From NCBI GenBank assembly GCA_016932315.1, contig JAFGDD010000002.1, positions 83,326-147,325 of the forward strand: DNA of 64,000 bases, read 5' to 3'. The first letter of the stretch is position 1, and each line of letters starts with the position of its first letter. The notes below the pieces were generated by a model that saw nothing but the letters and a program-made list of their open reading frames with translations, did no database searches and was not told the DNA's origin. This stretch comes from Candidatus Woesearchaeota archaeon. GTDB taxonomy: Archaea; Nanobdellota; Nanobdellia; Woesearchaeales; SM23-78. Below, in pieces: positions 17,911 through 26,597 of this stretch. The position numbers and the translations under genes are program-made.

Positions 17911-18963
17911 ATGGATAACCACAATAAGATATCAGTCATAGGAAGCACTGGCTCAGGTGGTAGGCGGAACTACAGCAGGCGCACTGTGAAATTGCTCGGA
18001 ACAAATAACTTCAGGTATAGTTTTACACGCTCCCCAAATGATATTATGAGATACGCAGATGAGATAATAAGAGAAAATCCTGGCTTCTTTGTAACTCACA
18101 GCGGAGACTCTGGTGTGGACGAAATTCTGGAGGTGATTATGAAGCTGATGCAAGAGTTTGGTCCTGGTTACAAGTTACCTGCAATATTCCTATTAAAGGG
18201 AGGCACTGCCAACAACCTTGCTGAGATTCTCGGATTATCAGACTTGCATTATTCTGCAAGGCTAGCCAGGGACTTAGCCAGCGGCAAAAAAAAACTTGAA
18301 GATCATGTAAAGCCAACAGACATCTTGAAAGTTACATATGACAATAATAAAACTGTGTACACAGCCACATCATTTAACCTTGGTATGATAAGCCAAGCAT
18401 GCTACGGCGCAGAAAAAGGCAGTTTAAGCGTACTCAGCAACTATTTCAAAAGGAACGGGATGAAGAAATTAACTTATTCTATAGAATCACTTAAAGGAGC
18501 ATTCAACTATTGCCCAATAACTGCCAATATAACTTATGATTTTGGTGATGAGAAAAAAAGCTTTGTCTTCCAAAAACTCTTGGATATGAATGTAATTAAT
18601 GGCTGCAAGCACGCAGCAATAAAGGAATGGAATTACAAGGGCAGCCCTTGCGACGGCCAGTTGGAAGTGATGTGCTTCAAGGATATGGGTGTCATGAAAA
18701 TGATCAGGATAATAACAGGCATGATGTTTGACAAGGCGCACTCCTTCCTCTCGCCATACAAGGAAGCAGACCAATATAATCCTTACGGAATCAACTATAC
18801 AGAGAATGTTAAAGGCTTAGAGATACTAATCCTTGATAAGAGCAAGAACAAACACCTCTTCATTGAGCTAGGAGGCAATGCCTGGCCAATAGAGAAACCA
18901 GATTCTCCAATAAAAGCAGAACTCATCCCAGGAGCAGTAAATTTTGTTTACGGGGATAAATGA
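17911..18963 (+). CDS. Diacylglycerol kinase-like lipid kinase
   Basis: The 350-residue protein resembles the DAGK/sphingosine kinase/NAD kinase fold. It has SGDSGVDEILEVI in place of the usual GGDGT-x-E motif and LLKGGTANNLAEILG, matching the second glycine-rich loop (G-T-x-N-x-x-A). The GGDG motif is altered to SGDS, so activity is not assured. The substrate is unknown; archaeal lipid phosphorylation is a reasonable guess. Start is ATG 17911 after a short leader from a TTTATAAA box near 17865. Element 4 follows the stop. Confidence 0.75.
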   Translation: MDNHNKISVIGSTGSGGRRNYSRRTVKLLGTNNFRYSFTRSPNDIMRYADEIIRENPGFFVTHSGDSGVDEILEVIMKLMQEFGPGYKLPAIFLLKGGTANNLAEILGLSDLHYSARLARDLASGKKKLEDHVKPTDILKVTYDNNKTVYTATSFNLGMISQACYGAEKGSLSVLSNYFKRNGMKKLTYSIESLKGAFNYCPITANITYDFGDEKKSFVFQKLLDMNVINGCKHAAIKEWNYKGSPCDGQLEVMCFKDMGVMKMIRIITGMMFDKAHSFLSPYKEADQYNPYGINYTENVKGLEILILDKSKNKHLFIELGGNAWPIEKPDSPIKAELIPGAVNFVYGDK

Positions 18964-18985
18964 TTAATTTTTTTTCTTATGAATT

Positions 18986-19266
18986 AAAAAATCGCCTCAG
19001 CCTTCAGCTAGTGCAACGTCCGTAACGAAAGTGAAGGACTTGCACGATGGCTGAAATGACAGGGGTTGCCCCTAACCTTTAGCCGCAAAGGTTAACGAAA
19101 GGAGGCGACATTCGCCTGCGGGCGAAGTCCCCTTCAAGTGCTACCGAACGAAGTGAGTGTCGCACCCCTTTCAAACGAAGCAGAGCTTCGTTGTCCTAAA
19201 AGCCGTAGCTTTTGTGATACCAGATTTTGTTATGAAAATCTGACGGGGTGGCGTTGGCGATTTTTT
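18986..19266. repeat. Nested-hairpin element 4 (largest, composite)
   Basis: An 11-bp outer stem pairs AAAAAATCGCC (18986-18996) with GGCGATTTTTT (19256-19266). Inside are at least six hairpins: GTGCAA/TTGCAC, AACCTTT/AAAGGTT, TTCGCC/GGCGAA, GTGC/GCAC, AAAAGC/GCTTTT and CAGATTTT/AAAATCTG. Several modules recur elsewhere: 19007-19046 in element 13a, 19104-19132 inverted in element 15, 19164-19189 in element 3, and 19087-19100 after tRNA-Pro. It occupies nearly all of the 347-bp gap before pth2, upstream of that gene's TATA box. Confidence 0.85.
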
Positions 19267-19310
19267 CCTATAATAACATTTAAATATTCTCCTCACATTA
19301 TTATCTAATC

Positions 19311-19655
19311 ATGAACTATAAACAAGCTATATTAGTCAGAAGCGACCTTAAGCTTCCAAAGGGCAAGATGGCAGCCCAGGCTAGCCATGCTGCTGTAGAA
19401 TCTGCATTACGCGCAGAAAAAGACTTGATGGTGGCTTGGAGAGGTGAGGGCATGGGCAAGATAGTAGTCAAGGTTGCTGACGAGAAAGAGCTTTACAAAT
19501 ATGTTCAGGAAGCCAAGGACATCGGAATATCCACTGCAGTCATAACAGACGCAGGACACACAGTAGTAGAGCCAGGCACAGTAACCTGCGCAGGAATCGG
19601 GCCTGACACTGTAGAAAAGATTGACAGGGTTATTGGAAAACTTAAGCTTGTGTAG
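19311..19655 (+). CDS. pth2: Peptidyl-tRNA hydrolase, archaeal type
   Basis: Pth2 releases peptide or amino acid from prematurely dropped peptidyl-tRNA. The 114-residue protein matches the family throughout: KQAILVRSDLKLPKGKMAAQ, QASHAAVES, TAVITDAGHT, EPGTVTCAGIGP. The TATA box ACATTTAAATATTC (near 19280) makes the ATG leaderless. Element 4 lies just upstream of this promoter. Confidence 0.97.
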   Translation: MNYKQAILVRSDLKLPKGKMAAQASHAAVESALRAEKDLMVAWRGEGMGKIVVKVADEKELYKYVQEAKDIGISTAVITDAGHTVVEPGTVTCAGIGPDTVEKIDRVIGKLKLV

Positions 19656-19670
19656 AATTCTTGTTCTTTT

Positions 19671-20411
19671 TTATTCGGATATTAGGCTTAATGGAAGTTT
19701 TCTTCCAAATTTCTTTTGAAATTCTTCTTCCATGCTTTCCTTTTGCTCTTCAAATGCAAGGGCTTTTACGCAACCCCTTACATATGTTCCTTTGATGATG
19801 CGTCCTTTTTTTTCTTCCTCTTCAAAGAAGTAATTGTTTATTATTAGCAAGTCATTGCTTCTCCAATAGTTTACAATCTGTTTTGCCAGCGCACTGTTCT
19901 CTTCTGCTAATGGACCTCCTCTTATGCTTGCTTTTGCATAGAAGCTGCGGAAATCGCTGCCATCCACGCTCCATCTGAGAATTATGTTGACATCAGATAA
20001 TCTTGCATCGCCTGTTTTTTGCATGACATGTAATTTTTTTATCTCAGAGTATTGGTAAGTTAGGGTTTGGCAAGATGCTTGTTGTCCTGTTTCGAATCGA
20101 ATATCATAGCCTTCTTCTTTGAATGAAAAGTTTGAGTGTAAAATATTATATTCTGATTGTATGATGAAATCCAGTTTGTTCTGCTTTGCTGTCAGCTCCT
20201 GTAGCGTTCCCAAGTTAATATTTTTTTCTTTTAGTTGTGAGCTCACAAAGAAGGGGGTTAGGTGTTTGACAAATGTGGCTAGAAGTCTTGATTCATCCGG
20301 GCTTGCTGCTCCTATGCATACTAGTGGCTCTTCGAAAAGTTTTTTTTCTAGCTCTCTCTTACTCTTGTAGGCCAATGCTTCAATTATTCTCTCTGTTACA
20401 CCTACATTCAT
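19671..20411 (-). CDS. Hypothetical protein
   Basis: This 246-residue soluble protein starts MNVGVTERIIEALAYKSKRE. It has an N-terminal helical part with EEPLVCIGAASPDES, then long beta-rich stretches (DVNIILRWSVDGSDFRSFY, YVRGCVKALAFEEQ). No signal peptide or known motif is evident. A TATA box (AAATTATTTAAATCAC) about 26 nt upstream makes it leaderless. It converges with pth2 at 16 nt spacing. Confidence 0.65.
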   Translation of the reverse strand: MNVGVTERIIEALAYKSKRELEKKLFEEPLVCIGAASPDESRLLATFVKHLTPFFVSSQLKEKNINLGTLQELTAKQNKLDFIIQSEYNILHSNFSFKEEGYDIRFETGQQASCQTLTYQYSEIKKLHVMQKTGDARLSDVNIILRWSVDGSDFRSFYAKASIRGGPLAEENSALAKQIVNYWRSNDLLIINNYFFEEEEKKGRIIKGTYVRGCVKALAFEEQKESMEEEFQKKFGRKLPLSLISE

Positions 20412-20512
20412 AGATGTAGTTACTGTTGAGTGATTTAAATAATTTGCGTTATTCTAATGACTTAAGGATTCTGCCTTAATTCAGAATCAGCGTGGAAATA
20501 TTAGATATTTTG

Positions 20513-20667
20513 GAGTTTGTCGCATTATTCGCTCCGTGCACAGCCGCCTGCTCTCAGCGCTGATTTTCCGCTCTTAATATTTGAAGAAAATTAGTTCCTT
20601 ATGGCCTGCCTTTGCAGGCATTGCGCCGCGCTGCTCGCCTAAATGGCGGCTTTTATGCGACAAACTC
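20513..20667. repeat. Nested-hairpin intergenic element 5
   Basis: A perfect 13-bp outer stem joins GAGTTTGTCGCAT (20513-20525) to ATGCGACAAACTC (20655-20667). An inner module contains TTTGAAGAAAATT, also seen in elements 1 and 2. The element lies in the 303-bp divergent gap between the 20411 gene and lysS, upstream of the lysS TATA box (AACTTTAAAAAC, near 20685). Confidence 0.8.
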
Positions 20668-20714
20668 GATATTTTGATAAACTTTAAAAACATGCCGACG
20701 TTATTCAGGAGAAT

Positions 20715-22199
20715 ATGGATACAGAAACCAGAATATTGAATGAAAGGAAGCAAAAAGTAGATGATTTAAGGAAGGCAGGCATTAATCCTTATGCTTACAG
20801 GTTTGAGAAGACTGCTCTTGCCAGCGAGATAAAAAAGGTTTATGCAGGGCTAAGGCCAGAAGAGCATGATACTATGCGCAACAAGGTGCGAGTGGCTGGC
20901 AGGCTTGTGGCTATTAGGATGATGGGCAAGGCTGCTTTCTGCCAGTTAGCAGATGATTCTGGCGAGATTCAGCTTTATTTCAGGCATGATGATGTTGGCA
21001 AGGAATCTTATGACTTGTTCAGGAAGCTTGATATCGGCGACATTATCGGAGTTGAAGGAAGCGTTTTCAAGACCAAGACAGGCGAGATTACAATTCATGT
21101 CAAGAGTTTTGAGCTTCTCACAAAATCAGTCAGGCCTCTGCCAGAGAAGTATCATGGATTAAAGGATTCTGAGCTTAGGTACAGGCAGCGCTACGTTGAC
21201 TTGATTGTTAATCCTAATGTTAAGAACACTTTTTTGGTGCGCTCAAAGATAATCCAGGCAATAAGAGAGTTCCTTACTAACCAAGGATTTGTTGAAGTTC
21301 AGACTCCTGTGTTGCAGCCTGTTTATGGAGGAGCAAGCGCAAAGCCTTTTGTAACTCATCATAATGCTCTTAATATGCCGCTCTACATGAGAATATCTGA
21401 TGAGCTCTACCTGAAGAGATTGATTGTCGGCGGATTTGAGAAAGTTTTTGAGTTCTGCACTGATTTTAGGAATGAAGGCATTGACACCAGGCATAATCCT
21501 GAGTTTACTCAGATGGAGACCATGGCTGCTTATGATGATTATACTGACAGCATGAAGCGGACAGAGGAGATGCTTGAGTACGTGGCCAGGAAGGTTCACG
21601 GGACAACAGAGATAGAGTTTGACGGAAAAAAGATAAGCATGAAAGCTCCTTTCAAGAGGCTTACCATGATTAATGCTGTCAAGGAAGCGACTGGCGTTGA
21701 CTTTTCAAAAATAAAAGACATTGACGAGGCAAGAGAAGTGGCAAGAAAGCACAGAGTGGAGATCGATGATGATATGAGCATAGGATTCATACTTGCAGAG
21801 CTATGCGGCGAGCTTGTCGAGCCAAAGATTGTTCAGCCAACATTCATAATGGATTACCCAAAAGACGTGAGCCCATTAGCTAAGGAAATGAAAACCAACC
21901 CTGGCTTTACAGAAAGGTTTGAGCTAATAATTGCTGGCATGGAGCTAGGCAACATGTACTCTGAGCTTAATGATCCTGAGGAGCTGAGGAAGAACTGGCA
22001 GGCTCAGGAGAAAAGATTAAGCACAGGAGATGATACTGCGCAGAGGACTGATGAGGATTTCATAAAAGCAATGGAGTACGGCATGCCTCCGACTAGCGGG
22101 ATAGGAATAGGAGTTGATAGATTGGCCATGCTATTAACGAATAATACTTCCATAAGGGAGGTTATATTCTTCCCTACCATGAGGCCTGAGACCAAATGA
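20715..22199 (+). CDS. lysS: Lysyl-tRNA synthetase, class II
   Basis: This charges tRNA-Lys. An OB-fold anticodon-binding domain (about 60-170) precedes the class II core. Motif 2 is visible as FRNEGIDTRHNPEFTQME (about 255-272) and motif 3 as GIGIGVDRLAMLLT (about 468-481). Length 494 is normal. A class II LysRS is less common in archaea than the class I form, though it occurs in several lineages. It overlaps the next gene by 4 nt, so the two are translationally coupled. Confidence 0.97.
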   Translation: MDTETRILNERKQKVDDLRKAGINPYAYRFEKTALASEIKKVYAGLRPEEHDTMRNKVRVAGRLVAIRMMGKAAFCQLADDSGEIQLYFRHDDVGKESYDLFRKLDIGDIIGVEGSVFKTKTGEITIHVKSFELLTKSVRPLPEKYHGLKDSELRYRQRYVDLIVNPNVKNTFLVRSKIIQAIREFLTNQGFVEVQTPVLQPVYGGASAKPFVTHHNALNMPLYMRISDELYLKRLIVGGFEKVFEFCTDFRNEGIDTRHNPEFTQMETMAAYDDYTDSMKRTEEMLEYVARKVHGTTEIEFDGKKISMKAPFKRLTMINAVKEATGVDFSKIKDIDEAREVARKHRVEIDDDMSIGFILAELCGELVEPKIVQPTFIMDYPKDVSPLAKEMKTNPGFTERFELIIAGMELGNMYSELNDPEELRKNWQAQEKRLSTGDDTAQRTDEDFIKAMEYGMPPTSGIGIGVDRLAMLLTNNTSIREVIFFPTMRPETK

Positions 22200-22609
22200 G
22201 TAATGATTCACAGAACCATTCTGACAACCATGAGGATATAAAATCCAAGACTATAGTCGGGTTAACAGAAAAGGTTGTGATTAAAGGCAATAATTCCAAG
22301 AGCAAGGAATTAATAGCAAGGGTTGACAGCGGAGCTACTAAGAGCAGCATTGACATCACGCTTGCGTCAGAGCTCGAACTAGGACCTGTTATTGATTCAA
22401 AGCTGATAAGGAGTGCTCACGGAACCAAGCTAAGGCCAGTAGTTGAGGTTAATGTTGTTATTAAGGGCAAGAGATTTCAGGCAAGATTCACAATTGCAGA
22501 CAGGAACCACATGAGATATCCTGTGCTGATCGGCCAGAACATTTTAAAGCAAGGCTTCCTTATCGACCCTACCAGAAGGGCAGACAAGCCAATGCCATTG
22601 AAGAAGTAA
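22196..22609 (+). CDS. Retropepsin-like aspartic protease (RimK-associated type)
   Basis: The 137-residue protein matches the putative aspartyl protease family often encoded beside RimK genes (COG4067-like). The catalytic motif is in ARVDSGATKSSID (about residue 41), with a second conserved stretch YPVLIGQNIL. One active-site Asp per chain implies a dimer, as in retropepsins. It is coupled to lysS by a 4-nt overlap. Downstream, element 7 separates it from the RimK-like ligase. Confidence 0.8.
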   Translation: MSNDSQNHSDNHEDIKSKTIVGLTEKVVIKGNNSKSKELIARVDSGATKSSIDITLASELELGPVIDSKLIRSAHGTKLRPVVEVNVVIKGKRFQARFTIADRNHMRYPVLIGQNILKQGFLIDPTRRADKPMPLKK

Positions 22610-22616
22610 AAATTCA

Positions 22617-22800
22617 TTTTCAAAAGCAAGGTTCGCACCAATTTTGCGGAGGCACATTCAAAATAAATAATCGGGCGGAGTAGGGGGTTGTCCCAATCAA
22701 AAGCTTTGCTTTTGGTGTTCCAAAACGGAGTTTTGCAACTTACGGGGTGCACGGAGCCTTCGATTAAAGAAGCGCGCCGGAGCCAGGTGCGAACTGAAAA
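22617..22800. repeat. Nested-hairpin intergenic element 7
   Basis: GTTCGCACC (22631-22639) pairs with GGTGCGAAC (22786-22794), flanked by TTTTCA (22617-22622) and TGAAAA (22795-22800). Inside are AAAAGC/GCTTTT, CCAAAACGGAGTTTTGC and the GGGGTTG-CCC word common to this family. It separates two genes that otherwise look like one operon, with no TATA box between it and the rimK-like ATG. Confidence 0.75.
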
Positions 22801-22816
22801 TAAAATCGTGATTAAC

Positions 22817-23917
22817 ATGAAACTTAAAGCAGCTATCATAAGCCTGGGAAGCGAGAGCTCAGAATGGACAGGCGAAGCCATGAAGAAATACTTTGGCGAT
22901 GTTGATGAGATCGACATAAGGAAGATAGACATTAACATATCAGGAAAGGCTGCTGAGATTCTTTATGACGGCAAACCAATAATTGATTATGACTGCGTTT
23001 ATGTTAAAGGCTCATTCAGGTATGCCCAACTATTGCAGACTTTGACTTCTATTCTTGAAAGAAAATGTTATATGCCATTATCAGCAGACTCATTCACCAT
23101 AGCTCACGATAAATTATTGACGCACCTTGAATTGCAGAAGCACAACATTCCAATGCCTAAGACTTATGTGAGCGCAACCATACCTGCTGCCAAGAAAATT
23201 CTTGAGAAGATAAAATATCCTATTATGATGAAGTTCCCTCACGGCACAGGAGGCAAGGGAGTGATGTTCGCGGATTCTTATGCAACAGCATCATCATTGC
23301 TCGATGCATTATCTGCGCTTAAGCAGCCTTTCATATTGCAAGAGTACGTTGAGACTGGAGGAACAGACATAAGGGCTATTGTTGCTGGCAACAAAGTAGT
23401 TGCAAGCATGAGAAGGAAAGCCAGCTCAATGGAGGCAAGAGCTAACTTTCACTCTGGAGGCACAGGAGAGCCTGTTGAGCTTGACGGAGTTACAAAGAAG
23501 CTTGCAGTCGATGTTGCCAAAGCCATAAGGGCTGACATATGCGCAGTAGACATACTTGAAAGTGCAAGAGGACCGCTAGTGATAGAAGCCAACATCAGTC
23601 CTGGGCTTCAGCTTGTTTCAGTCACGACCAACATTAATGTTGCTGATGTTATTGCAAAATTCCTTTACGAGAAGACTATTGAAATGAAATCACAGAAGCA
23701 TGATGTTGAAGCTATCAAGATGATGAAGGATATTGAGCAGAAGATGAATGGCAGCTCAAAGAAGCAGATAATAACCAACCTTAACCTTAGGGGTAATAGC
23801 ATATTATTGCCAGAGATAATCACCAGAGCCTCGCAGTACGAAGCAGAGGATGATTATGAGATCACAGCAGAGCCAGGCAGGATAGAGATAAAGAAGCTTA
23901 AGATAAACCGGGAATAA
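22817..23917 (+). CDS. RimK-like ATP-grasp ligase
   Basis: ATP-grasp enzymes of this type join an amino acid to a carboxylate, for example glutamate to ribosomal protein S6 or to coenzyme F420. Visible motifs are KFPHGTGGKGVMFAD (ATP-binding loop, about 145-159), LQEYVETGGTDIRAIV and VIEANISPGLQ (metal ligands, about 258-268). The 366-residue protein has about 65 C-terminal residues beyond the ATP-grasp core. ATG 22817 is chosen because the upstream frame runs through element 7. With the protease gene it suggests a peptide-tagging and trimming pair. Confidence 0.85.
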   Translation: MKLKAAIISLGSESSEWTGEAMKKYFGDVDEIDIRKIDINISGKAAEILYDGKPIIDYDCVYVKGSFRYAQLLQTLTSILERKCYMPLSADSFTIAHDKLLTHLELQKHNIPMPKTYVSATIPAAKKILEKIKYPIMMKFPHGTGGKGVMFADSYATASSLLDALSALKQPFILQEYVETGGTDIRAIVAGNKVVASMRRKASSMEARANFHSGGTGEPVELDGVTKKLAVDVAKAIRADICAVDILESARGPLVIEANISPGLQLVSVTTNINVADVIAKFLYEKTIEMKSQKHDVEAIKMMKDIEQKMNGSSKKQIITNLNLRGNSILLPEIITRASQYEAEDDYEITAEPGRIEIKKLKINRE

Positions 23918-23958
23918 TGCTTTCGGTTAGTAGATTTAGGAATATTCAAGGGGTTGTC

Positions 23959-24390
23959 ATGCTAAGGAAATTATCTTTAGAAAAAATAGCCAATGATGAA
24001 AACACAAAGATTCTTGAGGTCGCTACTCCAAACAAGGCATATCCTGAAGAGCTTATCAGCTTTTTTGTCCAGAATTTTAAGCAAAGGTCGAATGATCAAA
24101 AGATGATTAATGACGTTAGGATAGCTAGTGGCGAGCTAATAGCCAATGCAATTGACTATGGAAACAAGAAAGACTCCTGGAAAAAATTAAGGCTTTATTG
24201 CCTGTGGGTTAGGAGAAAATTCTATTTTGTCATCCAAGACCAAGGAGCAGGGTTTGACATTGACGAGCCTGTGTTTAAAGGCTTTCCTCCTCCGGAAGGG
24301 AGTGCGGGTTTGGCAATTTCTCGGCAGCGCGTTGATTTGCTTTATAATTTCAGGGATTGTGCCTCTTACTGCTGCAAGAAAACTGATTGA
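23959..24390 (+). CDS. RsbW-like histidine-kinase-fold ATPase
   Basis: This resembles the HATPase_c_2 family (anti-sigma/RsbW-like). The N box is ASGELIANAIDYGN (about 52-65), the G1 box VIQDQGAGFD (about 92-101) and the G2 loop PEGSAGLAISRQRVDLLY (about 111-128). No histidine phosphoacceptor domain is present. ATG 23959 has AAGGGG about 6 nt upstream; an ATG at 23917 overlaps the stop of the RimK-like gene. Archaea lack sigma factors, so the partner here is unknown. Confidence 0.75.
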   Translation: MLRKLSLEKIANDENTKILEVATPNKAYPEELISFFVQNFKQRSNDQKMINDVRIASGELIANAIDYGNKKDSWKKLRLYCLWVRRKFYFVIQDQGAGFDIDEPVFKGFPPPEGSAGLAISRQRVDLLYNFRDCASYCCKKTD

Positions 24391-24448
24391 TGATAGGAAT
24401 TTACTAATGATAGAAGAGATAGAAATTCACTATTTGGCTAAAAGAGGT

Positions 24449-24751
24449 TTATAGAATATTATTTATCTTGTCAATGTAGCCTGCGACTTCTGCTCCTTTC
24501 TTGGTGAGCGCCAGAACTTTTAATCTACCCTGCTTCTTGAACTCTACAAGCCCTGATTTTTCCATTTCCTGCAGTATTTTGACGACGTGGCTGTAAGTGC
24601 AGTCCACAACTTTTGCAAGGTTGGATGCATAGATGTTATTGTTCTTGTTGAGGAGAGTGACGAGCATCATCGCGGGTTTTTCCCTGAAGAAGACATTAAA
24701 TATCTTTTTTTGCTTCATGTATTCAGCCACCCCTCTGATGCTTTTTTTCAT
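24449..24751 (-). CDS. Winged-helix transcriptional regulator
   Basis: The 100-residue protein has a MarR/ArsR-like winged helix: NNIYASNLAKVVDCTYSHVV (recognition region, about 38-57), then KILQEMEKSGLVEF and a beta wing ending LALTKKGAEVA. There is no extra domain, so it probably binds DNA as a dimer. A TATA box (AAATATTTATAAGC, near 24770) about 25 nt upstream suits a leaderless start. It may control itself or the divergent aCPSF-like gene. Confidence 0.85.
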   Translation of the reverse strand: MKKSIRGVAEYMKQKKIFNVFFREKPAMMLVTLLNKNNNIYASNLAKVVDCTYSHVVKILQEMEKSGLVEFKKQGRLKVLALTKKGAEVAGYIDKINNIL

Positions 24752-24810
24752 TAATTTTTGAGCTTATAAATATTTATCCTTTCTGTTATAACCATTCTGA
24801 AGATTATTTC

Positions 24811-24893
24811 TATTTATATATCTTTCGATTTATATACCGCAGAAGAATAAGAGATTTAATTGTTTTGCAAAATTTTCGGTTTTCTTCTTATTC
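24811..24893. promoter_or_regulatory. Duplicated TTTATATA and hairpin in divergent gap
   Basis: TTTATATA occurs at 24813-24820 and 24829-24836, separate from the TATA boxes of the two flanking genes. It is followed by a stem GAATAAGA (24845-24852)/TCTTATTC (24886-24893) with the palindrome TTTTGCAAAA in its loop. It could be an operator for the adjacent regulator or the promoter and body of a small RNA. Confidence 0.35.
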
Positions 24894-24941
24894 AACGCAA
24901 ATACCAAATATTTAAATAGTTTTCCATTTAAGGAAATATTC

Positions 24942-26219
24942 ATGAAATTAATTTTTCACGGCGCAGCCAGAGAGGTTGGCAGGAGCTGTATTGAAATCCA
25001 GACGCAAGGTGACCGTTATCTTCTTGATGCAGGAATAAAATTCAAGGAAGGAGGTTTTGAGTATCCTGAAAAGGTTATTAACGTTCCCGACATTGACGGA
25101 TTAATCATCAGCCACGCTCACCTGGACCATAGCGGAGCTTTGCCGCTCTTCGAGCATTACAATATTATCTGCCCTGTGTTCTGCACAAGATTAACTTACG
25201 AATTAACCAAGATTCTTCTTAAGGATTCTTACAAGATTGAGAGAATCAGGAATTTGCACCCTGCTTATGGCAAGGTTGACTTGAAAAAGGTTGATAAGAG
25301 CATGCGCCTGGTTAAGTATGATACTGAGTATAATCACAGGAAGATGAAGTTCATGCTGAGGAATGCAGGCCATGTTCCTGGCAGTTCAATGATATTGTTG
25401 GAGGCTGAAGGCAAAAAAATATTGTATACTGGGGATATCAAGCTGAAAACTACTGAAGTGGTTAAGGGAGCTTTCACAGATTATTCTGATATTGATGTAT
25501 TAATAATTGAGAGCACTTATGGCAATAGGGATTTGCCTGACAGGCAGGAAACCAGGAAGAGGTTTCTTGACAAGGTTGAGGAGACTGTGAAGAAAGGAGG
25601 CTCTGCTCTTATTCCTGTGTTCAGCCTTGGAAGAGCTCAGGACGTACTGGTGATGTTGCACGAGAAAAAATTCAATGTTCCAATATACATGGATGGCATG
25701 TGCAAGAAAATAACCAATAAGCTTATTGGCAGCAATGATCCTTATGTTAATAACAAGGAAATACTTGAGGAAATGTATGATAAGCGCGTTGAAAGAATAG
25801 GCAGCGAGCGCCACAGAAAAAGGGCTATGCAAAGGCAAGGCATATTTGTTGTGACCAGCGGCATGCTTCAAGGCGGGCCAGTGCTAGCTTATCTCAAGTA
25901 TATGTGGCATGAGTCTAAAAACGCAATCCTGCTAACAGGCTACCAGTGCAAGAGGACTAATGGCAGGCACTTGTTAGAGGAAGGATTCATTTACATTGAT
26001 GGCTGGAGGACTGAGGTAAAGTGCTTTGTTGACAAGTTTGACTTCTCAGGCCACGCAGACAAGAATGATTTGATGGAGATAATAAGGAGGGTCAATCCCA
26101 AAAAAATTATTTTCCAGCATGGAGATGAAGAAGCAGTAGATGAGATGAAGAAATGGGCAGAGCAGCAAGGCAAATGGATTGTTTATGCTCCTGCTATTGG
26201 CGATGAGATTGAGATTTAA
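24942..26219 (+). CDS. beta-CASP metallonuclease (aCPSF2-like)
   Basis: This is a metallo-beta-lactamase/beta-CASP ribonuclease of about 425 residues without N-terminal KH domains, as in archaeal aCPSF2. The zinc motif HAHLDHSG (about 57-64), NAGHVPGS (His ligand) and TGDIK (Asp ligand) are present. The beta-CASP motifs include IPVFSLGRAQD, SGMLQGGP and the C-terminal DFSGHADKND. The family trims or cuts RNA, including 3' ends. The TATA box AAATATTTAAATAG (near 24910) makes the ATG nearly leaderless. The acidic protein 16 nt downstream is probably co-transcribed. Confidence 0.92.
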   Translation: MKLIFHGAAREVGRSCIEIQTQGDRYLLDAGIKFKEGGFEYPEKVINVPDIDGLIISHAHLDHSGALPLFEHYNIICPVFCTRLTYELTKILLKDSYKIERIRNLHPAYGKVDLKKVDKSMRLVKYDTEYNHRKMKFMLRNAGHVPGSSMILLEAEGKKILYTGDIKLKTTEVVKGAFTDYSDIDVLIIESTYGNRDLPDRQETRKRFLDKVEETVKKGGSALIPVFSLGRAQDVLVMLHEKKFNVPIYMDGMCKKITNKLIGSNDPYVNNKEILEEMYDKRVERIGSERHRKRAMQRQGIFVVTSGMLQGGPVLAYLKYMWHESKNAILLTGYQCKRTNGRHLLEEGFIYIDGWRTEVKCFVDKFDFSGHADKNDLMEIIRRVNPKKIIFQHGDEEAVDEMKKWAEQQGKWIVYAPAIGDEIEI

Positions 26220-26234
26220 GAGGAGAAGATTAAG

Positions 26235-26543
26235 ATGAGCAAGGAAGATAAGGATTCTGAAGTTGAGGAAGGAGAAGGCGAAGTAATGGCTTTCATGGAA
26301 GACTTGGAAGAAGACAGCAAGTCAATGATGCAGGACCTGATGGATATTGATGGCATGTTATTGAACCTGCAGGAAAGAGTGGAGCTGAAAAACCCTGGCA
26401 AGGAAGAAATACTTAAAGACATTGAGTCCATAAGGTTTAGGATTGGTGTTCTTGAAAAGAAGGACAGGATTGAGCTTAGCGAGGAAGAAGAAGTAGAGAC
26501 TCTGCTTGACAAGCTCAAGAAATGGGTCGATAGGGTAATGTAG
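26235..26543 (+). CDS. Small acidic coiled-coil protein
   Basis: This 102-residue protein is very acidic (SKEDKDSEVEEGEGEVMAF) and helical, ending in LLDKLKKWVDRVM. It has the look of an adaptor or coiled-coil dimer. It is 15 nt downstream of the aCPSF2-like gene, so it may act with the nuclease; this is inference from position. Family not recognised. Confidence 0.65.
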   Translation: MSKEDKDSEVEEGEGEVMAFMEDLEEDSKSMMQDLMDIDGMLLNLQERVELKNPGKEEILKDIESIRFRIGVLEKKDRIELSEEEEVETLLDKLKKWVDRVM

Positions 26544-26597
26544 TTTTTAGGCTAACATATTTTTTTAGCACATTTAATTAAGATGTTCTAATAGAAA

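Noticed and set aside
23917..24454. Frameshift at the end of the RsbW-like gene
   Set aside because: The last residues (CASYCCKKTD) look odd and another frame continues to 24454, but the fold is complete by the G2 loop and the ending could be the final strand, so a frameshift is not required.
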